Below, piece by piece: positions 1-29,599 of a stretch of DNA of 38,523 bases. The stretch's first letter is position 1. Each line of letters begins with the position of its first letter. Under the pieces are notes generated by a model, which had not been told where the DNA came from, did no database searches, and saw only the letters and a list, made by a program, of their open reading frames with translations. The stretch spans positions 63,257 through 101,779 of the forward strand of contig NW_014578157.1 of assembly GCF_000485595.1 (NCBI RefSeq). Direction: 5' to 3'. The position numbers and the translations under genes are program-made. Source of the stretch: Priapulus caudatus (taxonomy: Eukaryota > Priapulida > Priapulimorpha > Priapulimorphida > Priapulidae).

Positions 1-925
1 TCTGAATTACATATCATGAATCGGTCTGAAAAAGCGATATATGAACTGATATAAGGGTGAATTACATAAAAAAAAGATACTGAAACATAATCGAATACTA
101 ATATATGAAGCTAGCCATAAATGAATCAACACGCCCCATAGTAACACAGCACGTACAAATGCCACACACACGCAAGACCAGCACGCACGCACGCATGCAC
201 GCAAATTATATATGCGCAATAAAGCCCGACCATAGAAAGAGCAAAAATGCGCGCGCGAGAAAACAAAAGGGAGATGCGTGCGTGCGTGGCGTGCGTGCGT
301 GCGCGTGCTGGTGTGGCAGCGAGTCACGGAAGGAGAGGGAGCGATGCTCTCACTCGATTCCTCAGCATTTCCTTCTTCCCCCTCTCGCGATAGTACGCCC
401 ACGGCATCGGTGCATGGTGAATCAGTCTACCAGGCAATGGCTGCTTTTCACTCGACATTTCACTCCCCAATCACAAAATTGGAGATACGCTAAGAACGCG
501 TTATTACGTCACTAACACACAGACACACGCCACCCGGCGCGCACACGTACACTTGTATTATAGTGTAAACTGAAATTTTGTGCCGAAGGTGAAAAAGTTA
601 CGGCGAAATACGGTTCATTTTGCTGGCAAAAGTTTTCCATCTGACTGGTTGTGGCGATACATTTGAAAGAGAGGGCAAATGTTGACTCCGTAAATATCAA
701 TCGTTATTCCATTAATATTATGCGCTTTATAATTATTTACAACTAGATGCCGCACCGATTCAAATTCAACACTAGCATTTATCAGTCGGGTGTCATTGTG
801 CCCTCATGATATATGACGATATGATGGAATGTGCGAGATATTTGAAGTCTATAAATCCGTCCGTTACCATATTACAAGACAAATTAAAGAAAGCTACAAG
901 TCCGCCCTTCTCTCATCTCTCTCTC
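1..925 (+). repeat. Dispersed repeat, copy 1 (about 0.9 kb)
   Basis: This segment is collinear with 6712-7725: both run through an ACGC/CA-rich stretch, a shared block around 340-490 (matching 7090-7260), and a shared end near 840-900 (matching 7660-7722) that leads into a CT microsatellite. Identity looks roughly 80-90% by eye with many one-base indels. No protein can be seen; open frames here are by-products of the simple repeats. It is probably a non-autonomous transposon, and the left end may lie outside the window. Confidence 0.7.
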
Positions 926-985
926 CCTCCTCCTCCTCTCTCTCTCTCATTCCTCTCCTCTTTTCTCCCGCCCCCCTCTCTCTCT

Positions 986-1025
<40 letters not shown>

Positions 1026-1150
1026 CCTCTCCTCTTCTTCTTCTTGCTCTCTCTTCTTTTCTTCCACCCCCCCTCTCTTCTCTCTCTCTCTCTCTCTCTC
1101 TCTCGCCGCATCCGAGTCTCGCCAAGCGTCTCTCTCGCTCCGCTCTCCAC

Positions 1151-1189
<39 letters not shown>

Positions 1190-1203
1190 CTCTCTTCTCC
1201 TCT

Positions 1204-1242
<39 letters not shown>

Positions 1243-1374
1243 TGCTTCCTCTCCTCTTTCTCCTCTTTCCCTCTCCTCTCTCTCCTCTTCTATCTCTCTC
1301 TCTCTCTCTCTCATTCTCTCTCTCTCTTTCTTTCTTCCCCCTCTCTCCCTCTCTCTCTTCCTCTTCTCTCTCTT

Positions 1375-1414
<40 letters not shown>

Positions 1415-1622
1415 CTCTCTACTCATTCTCTTCTCCCTTTCTTGTTTGCCCTTCTCTCTCTCCTCTCCCCTTCTCCCTCTCTCTCCGCTCTCTCTCCCCT
1501 TCTTCTCTTCTTTCTCGCGCGCTCTCTCTCTCTTTCTTCCCCCCTTCTCTCTCTCTCTCTTTCTTTCTCTCGCTTTCACCCTCTCTCTTTCTCTCTCTCT
1601 CATTCTCTCTCTCTCCCTCTCC
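905..1622. repeat. Long CT/GA microsatellite
   Basis: About 700 bases of (CT)n with short interruptions such as TTCTTCTT and CCCCCTCT. It follows directly on the end of dispersed repeat copy 1, and the second copy ends in the same way at 7722-7768, so the CT tract seems to be the tail of that element. The Leu/Ser-rich and Arg/Glu-rich frames across it are translations of the repeat, not genes. Confidence 0.95.
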
Positions 1623-2077
1623 GGACCACACCCCAGATACCTCCACATCCCAGCCCAGATAATACATTCCGGAACGGTTTATTTCCCCAGGCCAGAAATA
1701 ATAGTACAGGAATCACACGGAGAGCCATATAGGCAGCCGCGTTTTACGTGTGATTCGTCATATGTAGCGTGAATCTGCATCATAATCTACATGAGTGTAT
1801 TCATAGCTTTTCCCCTTAAAATAGATACGACGCATTTGCCAGTTCGTGCCGATGACAGGCACTGCACGGTGTCTCCTCCTCCTCCTCGCTGGTTGTCAGC
1901 TTTCTATAACATCTCGGTTTGTTTACGTGGGATCGTGTTCAAGGTTGTGGAACGAACGCTAAGAATACTGCAAGTTACTGTGTAGCATCGCATGCGAAGC
2001 AGTCCTGCTACGATCTACGCTACTAGAGGTGACCACGTCGTGTGCACTAACGTTTGGACACTACAGCGAAGACATTG
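1623..2077 (+). other. Upstream region / possible 5' UTR of the GMC gene
   Basis: Non-repetitive sequence between the CT tract and the first coding exon. It should hold the promoter and 5' UTR, but I see no clear TATA box or convincing non-coding exon border. An in-frame TAA at 2048-2050 shows that the reading frame of the signal-peptide exon cannot extend further upstream without splicing. Confidence 0.35.
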
Positions 2078-20435
<18,358 letters not shown>

Positions 20436-20647
20436 GCCCTAACGCGCCAACGGTGGAGGAACCTCCTTCGGTGTGTTTCGTGTCCGATAGGTGGAGTCGC
20501 CGCCGGCAACGCCATCTGGGAGATAAGTGGCACTCCAAGAAGAGCGAGGAAGGAGGACTAGTGTGTCGCATACTTCGTTTACTATGGCATCTACCTTCGA
20601 CCGGCGGGGATGTATATAGTTCGGGAATTTATACGTTTAGCCCGCAG

Positions 20648-20691
20648 CACACGCTGTGGATCTTGCGGCGCAGCAAGTTTCACAGCGTGTG
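20648..20691 (+). other. Stem-loop in the likely GMC 3' UTR
   Basis: CACACGCTGTG pairs perfectly with CACAGCGTGTG, 11 bp. Inside, CTTGC pairs with GCAAG across a GGCGCA loop. It could be an RNA structure; its function is unknown. Confidence 0.6.
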
Positions 20692-20782
20692 CGGATGTGA
20701 AATCCCTCGAACTGGGTCGTGTGGAAAATATCACGTTTGATATGTTAATTCTTCCATGTGTGGAAGTTTGAACACCGTGTGC

Positions 20783-20783
<1 letters not shown>

Positions 20784-20826
<43 letters not shown>

Positions 20827-20833
20827 GTGTGTG

Positions 20834-20889
<56 letters not shown>

Positions 20890-21030
20890 NNNNNNNNNNN
20901 NNNNNNNNNNNNNNNNNNNNNNNNNNNNNNNNNNNNNNNNNNNNNNNNNNNNNNNNNNNNNNNNNNNNNNNNNNNNNNNNNNNNNNNNNNNNNNNNNNNN
21001 NNNNNNNNNNNNNNNNNNNNNNNNNNNNNN

Positions 21031-21068
<38 letters not shown>
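20784..21068. repeat. GT microsatellite, N gap, GA microsatellite
   Basis: (GT)n runs to 20889, Ns fill 20890-21030, and (GA)n resumes at 21031. The gap is where a compound microsatellite could not be assembled. Confidence 0.97.
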
Positions 21069-21074
<6 letters not shown>

Positions 21075-21132
21075 TAGTACGGGAGAAAGAGAACAGCTGA
21101 GGACGTACGAGGACGTATGGCGAAATAACGGC

Positions 21133-21138
21133 AATAAA
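21133..21138 (+). terminator. Candidate poly(A) signal of the GMC gene
   Basis: AATAAA about 700 bases (including the gap) after the stop codon. It is the first clear signal before the convergent gene's own signal. Inferred, not proven. Confidence 0.45.
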
Positions 21139-21161
21139 GGCATGTCGCTGACAGTATAAAT

Positions 21162-21167
21162 TTTATT
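21162..21167 (-). terminator. Candidate poly(A) signal of the DAGL gene
   Basis: TTTATT on the plus strand reads AATAAA on the minus strand. It would give the minus-strand gene a 3' UTR of about 3.5 kb that ends next to, or overlapping, the end of the GMC transcript. Other AATAAA sites nearer the stop codon cannot be excluded. Confidence 0.35.
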
Positions 21168-24100
21168 TAAAAATATGCACAACTTTTTTCACATGTATGT
21201 ACAAGGCTACATTTGCTCGCTGATAAATAAATAAGGTTATCACGTCAACCGAAGGCCATCATCATCGTAACCGTGTCCAGCTGAATACACGCTTCATTGA
21301 AAAACAAAACATAAGTAAACATCTATGGCAACGGAGATCCATGCGTCTTTATACACGGTTTACTAATATATCTATACAGGTTTCCCCTATACTAATTCAG
21401 TATAATTTTAGTAATTTAGAACTTCAACGCGAAAGAAAAATCGTGACTAAACTATTCGTTAACATTGTATACATGTTGTGGACATGTAAACACGATAACA
21501 GGTTTTCACACTCATACCAGGTTGTCGATATTTGGGGGTATAAGAAACGCCGACCAGCCTGGGATCAGTGACACGTAATTACGTCATGTGACTCCATCTA
21601 GCGGCAAATACATAAAGCTACACCTTGACTAGAAGATTTACGGGTTGGGCAAAATCCTACAAGCATTGCTGATAGGGTCTATGTCTCCCTGGGTACTGCC
21701 GGAACGTACCTTGGGTACGGTCCGGTATACCGGAACGTACCCTGGTAACTATCTGATATGGTTAGGGTTCGGGTTAGGGTTAGGGAGTATAGGCGTAGGC
21801 GTAGGCGACTCCCTAGACTCGTTAGTGGAGTAGGCGAGGTACGGTCCGGCATATTATATAGTACCAGCTAGGGTACGTTCCGGCAGTACCCAGGGAGACA
21901 TAGACCCTGGCAGCACAAGCATTGCATTGCCTCGAAGCGAATCCATCTATTTACAAATAATTTACACGTACTCGGTTTTAGCGAAGGCATGGTATGTAAA
22001 AAGCCTATAGTATGTATTTCGTATACGACATCTAATTCCCCGTCTATGACTTACATTACTCGTTCAATCGGAAGTAGGTATATGCGCACTGACCAACGAC
22101 CTGAAGGCAAAATGGAGGAACTAGTCACGAACCCTCGCCAGCAGTTGAGATGCAGGTGTACGTGTGTGCAAATCGAAGAATGGAAGAACACATAAAGAGA
22201 CGTACATTAATGCATGCACTCATGGATTATACCAGAACTAATAATCTTACTGTAACCTTTGAGCCGAGACGATGACGTCATTGTAGTTAGATGCCCTAAC
22301 CTACTATAGTTATACCTATGTGTGACAGAGAAACTATCGTGGAAGCTTTTATAATATATAACGACTACATATGTATTATATACTAAATATATATGACGAG
22401 ACATACTTCATGCTAATATGAGTATAATTGGTTTAAAGAACTGCATATTTAAAAAATCGCCGAAACAAATGTTTGCAATCCACGAGTGGTTTCGGAGTGT
22501 CACGTGACAATACACGAAGGCATTGGGAGTAGGAACGATGCGGGTATTCATAATGAAGCCACCATCTTGGCTTGAAGATTAGGGAAGGTTTTATGAAATG
22601 GAAGCCATTGGTGCTACTGATGTGAAGCCATGAGGGTTGGTCATTGTTATGCCACCGGATCATACCAGTAGGGATGACAGAACGTTCATGATTCGCACGT
22701 TCACGTGGCAGTCAAACCCGAAACAATGTCACGAAGCCGAAAGCTAGCATATGCGACACATAGCGTGTTCACACACACAACACTCTACCTAAAGCCCTTC
22801 CTGATAAAATGATGAACTTCAGCTAGTAAATTAATTTACGCGCTTACATTGGATTCCTTTTACAGCAAAATATATGCATCTTTACACTCTTTACACTCTT
22901 TATGCATCGTTACGAAAACTAAAAAGAAACGGTCTTACTTAAACTTGCATAAATTATTTCAAGCTCATACCTCAAAGATGCCCCTTTTTCTGAGCGATAT
23001 ATCTTAAAACAAAAATTCTGCGAAAAGGAAACACCTATAAAACTGTTTGAACCACTACCAGGTTTCATTTCAGGGTTGGTTACACTATTGATAATGCAGA
23101 ACCTATACTAAATTATAGAATGAATATCTATGGGAAACGCGACCGTCTGGATTCCTCCTCGAAATCCAAATGTTACAATATATTTATCAGCATAAAACAA
23201 TTAAGTAAATTAATGAAAAATGACACGGTTAGATCTTGCGACGTAGCGGAATATTTTGGATTATCAATATCGATCCTAGGGGCATACCATCGAAGCCGCT
23301 CTATTCCCGAGACATCATATAAGCATATTGGCAAAGACACGAATGTTCTTTCGTGCATGAGTCAAACACTAATACCTCATATATAATTCTGGCTCGCACT
23401 TTGTTATGCCTAGTTTCAATTCAGTCGTCGTTTGGCCAACCCATATATAGCTATGGTGGATAGACTGAAGTTAATAGAAATCAATAAAAAATAATAATAA
23501 AAGTGCAATCAGAAACGTTTTCACGTCTCATATACCAGGCTTTACAAAGCAAAATGAATTTCCAATAATTCATTAAAAATTACAAACGGAATAGTCTTCT
23601 TTCCCATACTTATAAACTTGCTATATATAGCATAAGTAATGCTGCAAATGGACAACTGGATGATGGTGTGTTAATGGCGTTCGAATTCATGCGAGAACAG
23701 AAATTACGAGGATACGCGTCTCCATGGAAACAATAGGATGGGTGGGGTGGGGGGATAGTGGAAAAGAAGCCGGTTTTTATATTGTTTACGATTCGTGATA
23801 TACCTAAAAATCCACGACGAAGAGGAGAAACAAATACGAGAAATGTAATCGTTCATGCTTTAGCGACGTTAAGGCAAAAGTTCTTGTGCGAAAAATGTTA
23901 AACTGCATAAAAAACATGATTATACTGCCTCCAGCTGTATGTGCACGGACAGCCAGCATGACCCCGTGGCAGTCATGACCACCAATAAAACCATATAAAA
24001 TTATCTGGCAACGTTACATCATTCCGCAATTAGTTAAAATAGTAATTGGAAACTCGTTTGTTGGAATCACGAGTACGAACATTGTACGTTTGCCCCTATA

Positions 24101-24665
24101 TTTTGACATGGCATGCTATAGAGGGAAATCTCGCAAACCAGACGATTTAACGCATCTTGTTTTCATCTAAAAAAGTCGCGTTGATGCACAAACGCAATAA
24201 TAGACCTTTCAAGCATTCGGTTTAGTGTAAGTGGCTTGAATCAATCGAATCAAATTAAGAAGTTCGACTCAGTAACTCCAAACGCGCCAGAGCACTAAGA
24301 TAATAATAGTAAATCCTAGATAATCAATCGTTCAACTATGCTTCATATTCTCTTCAGCTTAGTGGTTACATTGAGAGATATGTTGATGCTTGTGTTCCTT
24401 CAAACACACTCGATATACATTCGAGAATCATATCAGCAAGTTACTGAATAAATATGGCCTCTATGCATGTATATATACATATATATACATATATAAATAA
24501 ATAAATATATATATATATATATAAATATACATAAATATATATATATATATATATACACATGCACAGGCACGCATATATATATGTATACATATAAATAAAT
24601 ATACACATACCCTCCCAGCCACAGCATCCGCGTGCGCTCTCGTGTCCCCGCCCCCTCCATCCCGG
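21168..24665 (-). other. Possible long 3' UTR of the DAGL gene
   Basis: 3.5 kb with few repeats and no exon I can support on either strand, lying directly after the DAGL stop codon. The low repeat load compared with the rest of the window is consistent with a long 3' UTR. It includes the MULE-like element at 21668-21914 and ends in TA microsatellites at 24470-24605. Confidence 0.35.
21668..21914. mobile_element. Mutator-like (MULE) MITE with 9-bp target duplication
   Basis: Terminal inverted repeats of 43 bases (left begins GCTGATAGGGTCTATGTC, right complement begins GCTGCCAGGGTCTATGTC), 41 of 43 identical. The element is flanked by the direct repeat ACAAGCATT at 21659-21667 and 21915-21923. 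A 9-base duplication with long TIRs is typical of Mutator-type transposition. It is 247 bp and non-coding. It contains TTAGGG-like repeats at 21761-21785. Confidence 0.85.
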
Positions 24666-25434
24666 CTAGGACGTCGCGACATCGCGCTGCGTGTCCCCGT
24701 TTGTCTCCGCCGTCAGCAGCGTCGACGAACCGTCCTCGGACACGGTGGCGCCCCCACTGTCGTACGGCGACGCGTCATCGCCGAGCTCCGTTATCGTCTC
24801 CGCCTCGCGACTGCGCTGCATGCAGGTGGCGCCACCGCCTCTGGCCGCCGTCAGCTTGGAGAGGAAGGTGTCGGACTCGGAGTGGTCGAGCGGCGACGCG
24901 TACGGCGAGTGGCCGTGGTGGTAGCCGTGGCCGCGGTGATAGTGATAGTTATGCTCGCCGTACTCCGTCTGGTTGCTGTACGTCGGGTAGGTCGGCGAGT
25001 AGTACTTCGCGTCGCCGCCGCCACCGCCGCCGCCCGTGAGTACGTCCTCCGAGCGACAGCGCAGCTGCAGCGAGAGGTCCGGCGTCTGCTGCTGCTGCCG
25101 CGGCGACGACGCCGCGGGTGCCGTTGCCGCGGGCAACCCATCCTCGATGCGGATGCAGACGCTGCCGTCGGCGCGCCGCGTGATCAGCGGGTCGCCGGAC
25201 GTGTCGTTCGCGGCGTCGCTCAGACTCTCGCTCGAGTTTGTCCTAAAGGTCACCTTGGCGGTTTCTGCGGGCGGCGGCGGGCGCGTGGCGGGGACAGGGG
25301 GCGCCACCGACGTTTTCGCCCGTGGCGCCGCCTTCAGTCGCGGCGGTTTTTTCGGCTGCGATTCGACGGTCGCCTTTGTCGTGATCGTGCTGCGGATCGG
25401 CGTCGACGACGCCAGGGGGCGCTCCTGCTCCGAC
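24666..25434 (-). CDS. DAGL gene terminal exon: C-terminal tail
   Basis: Begins after TTTTCCAG; its first base completes the Lys codon begun in the exon at 25626-25787. It reads 255 codons to TAG at 24668-24666. GC content is far above the surroundings. Composition in order: Ser/Thr with basic-proline (QPKKPPRLK), [14 protein letters not shown], an acidic/Ser stretch, QQQQ, seven glycines, a Tyr/His-rich block ([18 protein letters not shown]) and a Ser/Asp/Glu-rich end ([10 protein letters not shown]). No fold is expected. Vertebrate DAGL-alpha also has a long disordered cytoplasmic tail, which is why I assign this exon to the same gene as the lipase exon upstream. The tail itself is not conserved enough to prove it, and I see no PPxxF Homer-binding motif. 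Confidence 0.72.
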
Positions 25435-25625
25435 CTGGAAAACGAACGCGATTCGACGCAGCGTTAGGATGAACCTCAGCGCCGCACGTGATGTGCACGA
25501 CAGAACCTTTTTGCTTCGAGTGACCGATCGGTGCTTTTTCTTTGAGCGATTTCTGAGTGGCGAAGCACATACATGAATAAGAAGCGATGCCATATATTGA
25601 CTATAATTGATAAGTATAGACTCAC

Positions 25626-25787
25626 TTAAACTGAGGCAAATAGTGATTAGGGAACTCATCGACATGCCCCGCAAGCTGGTACTGCTCGTAAAAGCAGTAA
25701 CCTTGGGGCGACCTTCGCGCCGGAGACTGCGCGATCGGAGACAGCTTGCTACATGTGTCTGACGGATGTCCATACTCCCTGTTGTAT
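25626..25787 (-). CDS. DAGL gene tail exon
   Basis: Lies between CTGTTACAG and GTGAGT. It reads 53 full codons (YNREYGHPSDTCSKLSPIAQ, then SPARRSPQGYCFYEQYQLAG and HVDEFPNHYLPQF), and its last two bases (AA) join the next exon's G to give Lys. The agreement of donor, acceptor and phase with the terminal exon makes it convincing. Short SP motifs (LSPI, QSPA, RSPQ) look like proline-directed kinase sites. The product family is inferred from gene context only. Confidence 0.7.
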
Positions 25788-26152
25788 CTGTAACAGTGTC
25801 GACCAGGGCGTGGCAGCAAGCAAACAAGCATGCAAGCATGCATTGAGAACACAACGTGTTAATTTCGATGGGATTGTGTTATAATGACTATTAGGCGAAG
25901 GGAGAGATGGGACCACACCATCGCTGTTATGTGAGGGTGGGTAAGGGTATTTTCGTGAAACGTGATCGGCCGTTTTTATACCGGCTTGATATATTTTATA
26001 TCGGCCGGATTTAGGCCGGCTTGCACCGGTTTCCAGAAACCGGTCACAGGCCTCAAAATTCACCAGAATGCACCAAATATAGCCTAATTTTTAAAAAATT
26101 CCCGGGGGGGCATGCCCCCGTACCCCCTAGCTGCAGAAGAACATATGGAAAC

Positions 26153-26190
<38 letters not shown>

Positions 26191-26283
26191 GACACATATA
26201 AATACACACATGCAGCACACACTGTGGGACACACACACGCCACGCACAGCGCCGCACGCTCACGCAACGCACGCACACCACGC

Positions 26284-26320
<37 letters not shown>

Positions 26321-26944
26321 CCGCACGCACACAACACAACACCACACACCACACACGTATAAGCATGACTACTGCCGGAAGCATATTTCTTGATTTTCAG
26401 CAAGTGCTTGTTAGTCAGAATAACCGACTTGATACTTCTAGGACCTATCTTATGTGTCTGAAATTTTAGTTGGTAATTAAACGAGCTTATCCCCGCGAGT
26501 TGTGAAAAGACTTGATTTTCACTGTGTGAAATCGTGAAAGCAGTTTATTTTTCACTGTGAACTGCTGAACAGTACCACCCCTTTTACCCCCTCTTATTGG
26601 GTAACAAGGTGGGTTAGGGTACGCTCATACCAGGCATTGTGAATCATTCAAGGGTCGATTGAATTATGCAAAAGTTGACACATAGTAAAGAGGAGTAGGA
26701 TTACCCAATCACTTTTATTGAACCTAGCGGAGATTGAGTTGCCGATGAAATGAGATCAGTTAATACCATGATTTCTGACACTAGGTCGGGGCGAAATGTT
26801 ATCTCATCATTAATGGCAAATAAATCACGGGCTGTGTTCATAGCTCATGCCGGCTATTGTTAGTTGATGATATAAGCTTATACCTCCGCGCTATCAGCTG
26901 TCAGAAGTTATACTAGAGTGTCAGATAGCTGCTCAGGGCTCGCC

Positions 26945-27067
26945 ATGGAGCACTACACTCCCAGCCGCTCTGTGTCAGATCTATACCCTCAGGACGCGAC
27001 GGCGGCATCCAGCCCTTCTGAAAGAGATCCACATTATATGAGTAGTAGAGTAAAAGTTATTATTTAG
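26945..27067 (+). CDS. Small 40-codon reading frame with optimal start context (doubtful)
   Basis: ATG in GCTCGCCATGG, followed by MEHYTPSRSVSDLYPQDATA and ASSPSERDPHYMSSR, then a GTAAAA that could be a donor before the TAG. Composition is protein-like and GC-richer than its surroundings. It lies on the plus strand in an intron of the minus-strand gene. It could be a first exon, a small protein or chance; I do not recognise it. Confidence 0.22.
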   Translation: MEHYTPSRSVSDLYPQDATAASSPSERDPHYMSSRVKVII

Positions 27068-28027
27068 GAAATTATGCCAAAAATTATTTAGGAAGCGATC
27101 GAGTACGGTTAAGGTTTAACACGAATATATTAAAATCCATTATTTAATGCCTCCAGTTTTTTTCAAACGTAAAAAGCAGACGCATATAGCCCAATAAGCA
27201 TACTTTAACTATAAACTAACTTGTAAGTAAAAATATTTTAACCTTACTGAGTTGTGTTCTGTGTTACCAGTGTTTGCCATCCCATTTCTTGGCTGAAAAC
27301 ATTTTTCACTGTACCTTGCCCGAAAAGTAGCCAAACTTCAACACATGCTCGCTTCGCATTTCAATCTGTATGCCCCACAATTATGCAAACATAGAAATAC
27401 AAACTGAAACAACAATTGAACCTTCAATTAAAATTATGCAACTGCTTCATCCCTTTTTAATTAAAAAGTACTATTTTCTTGTTATTATTGAAACTTGTCA
27501 TCAGTAATATCATTATATGGCCATCCTCGTCGCATACCCTCTTGGCGAAAATAGTTGCTATTATATTCTACAGGTGGCGCTACCTGTTTGACTCACTGTC
27601 CTGCTAGTGAAGAAGACGGACTCCTCAGCAGTGCTTAAGTAGGCACGAGTTGCTCAGGCCTCTGAAGCCTGGTGGAGGCTTCCCAGGTCCAGCATGGACA
27701 GGAAACTAACGGCGAGAAATACAGTAGGCCATGATTCATAGGCAACGAACAAAATACGATGAATCAAGGAAACAGCCAGCCATCTGTATATCCAATCAAT
27801 TCGCGAAAGAAACACGTGCGTGCCCATATAACCGACAACACCGCTAGCAGCGTAATATTTTCATGGCACTTTATCGGCACCAGTAACTTCAATATGACGC
27901 GATAACTGCTACATATTTCCTCTCATAACAGTCGAAGAAATGCTGTATCGCCAACAAAATGATGAAGAATTTACGAACAAAAATACTGAGATTATAATAT
28001 GTCATGCGCTCAGCTAAGGACCACGCT

Positions 28028-28172
28028 AAAACAACAACACAACACAACAACAACAACAACAACAAACAGCAACAACAGCAACAACAACAACAACAACAAC
28101 AGCAACAACAACAACAACAACAACAACAGCAGCGCAACAACAACAACAACAACAACAAACAACAACAACAAC
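28028..28172. repeat. CAA/CAG trinucleotide repeat
   Basis: About 45 repeats of CAA with interspersed CAG and AAC phase shifts. All plus-strand frames through it give poly-Asn, poly-Gln or poly-Thr. It lies 33 bases past the proposed exon end at 28205 (downstream for the minus strand), so it is intronic, not a polyglutamine gene. Confidence 0.93.
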
Positions 28173-28204
28173 GTGACAACGCACCTTTTCTAGGCATTTA
28201 GTAC

Positions 28205-28326
28205 TTGGTCTGGCATGTTGCGTCTGCACCATTCACGCGATATGAGACTTCATCGACAGTCTGTAGTTCTTTGCCCAGATCGCCCTGGGTAAACGTCGGG
28301 TCTGAGCTTGCCGCCAGAGCGCACGC
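28205..28326 (-). CDS. Candidate DAGL tail exon
   Basis: An open stretch after TATGTCAGCAG reads ACALAASSDPTFTQGDLGKE, then LQTVDEVSYRVNGADATCQT, and ends with AA before GTACTA. The two leftover bases fit the one-base start of the exon at 25787, giving Lys-Tyr-Asn. The acceptor is another CAGCAG tandem (start at 28329 or 28326). The donor is weak, and without using it the frame stops at 28198. The phase fit is the main support. Confidence 0.45.
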
Positions 28327-28743
28327 CTGCTGACATAGAAGACATATCGTAAGAAACTGCGCCACACACGGATGAGCACACGACGCACGCCACGCACTAA
28401 GCACGCAACGTGCGGCATAAAAACCGAAATCCGAAAATTCCGAGTGCATCGGCTAACTGTGAGGCAATCTATAATGTGAGGCAATTAAATTAACTCATAT
28501 AAAGAACACATATTAACATCAGGAGCTCTCATAACATCAGAAATGTAAATAATAGATTTATGAATAAGAATCTATGTATTATTCACTTCTGAGAATATAT
28601 ACGCCCGACATAACATATATGCTGATAAGCATATATACGAACGCCTCATGCAAAGTATATGTGCACACACGCACGCACAGGCGCGAAACGCACCCGCCAT
28701 ACACAACGGCACACCACGCACGCACAAACAGGCGTGCACGCAC

Positions 28744-28850
28744 GCAGATACTTCCGATGCCAGCTTCAGGTGAGCCAGCCAGGCGAGGCGTGGCCGCAGC
28801 GCGGCACGAGATAGCATTAACAAAGTGTGAGCGGCCATTATCTCCTTCAT
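28744..28850 (-). CDS. Possible further DAGL-strand exon
   Basis: Between CTGCAG and GTGCGT there is an open stretch reading EGDNGRSHFVNAISCRAAAT, then PRLAGSPEAGIGSIC; it ends in phase 0, compatible with the candidate exon at 28326. It is GC-rich like the other exons here. No similarity to the DAGL catalytic domain is visible, and the ACGC repeat next to the donor makes the call weak. Confidence 0.28.
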
Positions 28851-29140
28851 CTGCAGGACAGACAGATGCGCGTGTTAATTAGGGTTAAATCGGATCCGGC
28901 TGTTCGTTTCCTTGATGCATTGTCATTATCGCATGCATTTATTCTCGGTCTCCTCATAAACTTGTTCTAACGGATCATCCTTCACGTCAGATAAAGCATC
29001 GCTATCGGTATGAATTTACGCGGTTGGATACATTAACGCGACCAATGAGGAAAAAAGATTTATTTGCATTAATATGATTATTAATCATTAGTTTGGTATT
29101 ACTTTAAACCTGAGATTGAAATGCGAAGGGTAATTAGAAC
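28851..29140. other. Intergenic/intron sequence, no supported gene
   Basis: The minus strand has a short open stretch near 28930-29020 reading IHTDSDALSDVKDDPLEQVY, acidic and protein-like but bounded by stops and without good splice sites. It may be a transposon remnant. Nothing else is visible. Confidence 0.3.
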
Positions 29141-29164
29141 AGCCGTTTGTATAAGAACTCTACA

Positions 29165-29460
29165 TTGGATTACCAGGGCCGTAGCCTGCGGGGGGGGGGT
29201 CCAAGGCGCGGCAGCTGCCCCCCCCTAGATTTTGAGAATAAAAAAAAAAATTTCTATAAAAGCAGAACTGTCGTATCAGATTGGAAGGCTGTACATGTAC
29301 TCAAAAGTGCCTCAAATACCATCTTCTGCCGATCATACATTTTCTGAAATTTCTATGGGAGGCCCCCAGATCCCCCACCTGTTTTCTCACCCCTCCTTGA
29401 AATCCTGGATCCGCCACGGCCCCCCCCTAGGAATTTGCCTCAGCATTACGGCCCTCCTGG
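29165..29460. mobile_element. Transposon remnant with poly-G/poly-C ends
   Basis: Starts near GGGCCGTAGCCTGCGGGGGG and ends near GGATCCGCCACGGCCCCCCC. Runs of G/C with GGCCGTAGCC- and GGCGGATCC-type words are a recurring signature of small DNA-transposon-derived repeats in invertebrates; a related word (GTGGCGGATCCAGG) occurs at 16470-16483, and a C-run-rich stretch at 36611-36810. Confidence 0.5.
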
Positions 29461-29599
29461 TACCACGTGGTATTGCTGCTAATATAAACGCATGGTAAGT
29501 GATTTGAGCGGCTCTATAAAAACAAATACAGCTGATAGTGATTCTCCTTACAATTATTCTACGCGTCCTTAAAATATGTAGCCATCAGTTACATTTATA

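Larger units (their letters stand above)
20436..21155 (+). other. Likely 3' UTR of the GMC gene, with hairpin and assembly gap
   Basis: It contains a strong hairpin (20648-20691), a GT microsatellite (20784-20889), 141 Ns (20890-21030), a GA microsatellite (21031-21068) and an AATAAA at 21133-21138. The true distance is uncertain because of the gap. Confidence 0.55.
25788..28204 (-). other. Intron of the DAGL gene with simple repeats
   Basis: Contains a CCGG-rich patch (25966-26046), a C/G-run transposon scar (26101-26130), TA/CA tracts (26152-26230), ACGC repeats (26280-26330), and a CAA/CAG microsatellite (28028-28172). A GC-richer stretch with an inner hairpin at 27600-27720 may be a transposon fragment. 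One small plus-strand reading frame at 26945 is listed separately. Confidence 0.5.

Noticed and set aside
806-1772. Leu/Ser-rich and Arg/Glu-rich frames of 230-310 codons
   Set aside because: They are translations of a CT/GA microsatellite on both strands.
24642-25472. Plus-strand 276- and 143-codon frames over the DAGL tail exons
   Set aside because: They are antisense shadows of a GC-rich exon. The minus frame has splice sites and phase that join the next exon; the plus frames do not.
28004-28201. Polyglutamine/polyasparagine protein
   Set aside because: The CAA/CAG tract is intronic relative to the minus-strand exons, the frame has no support beyond the repeat, and all plus frames are homopolymers.
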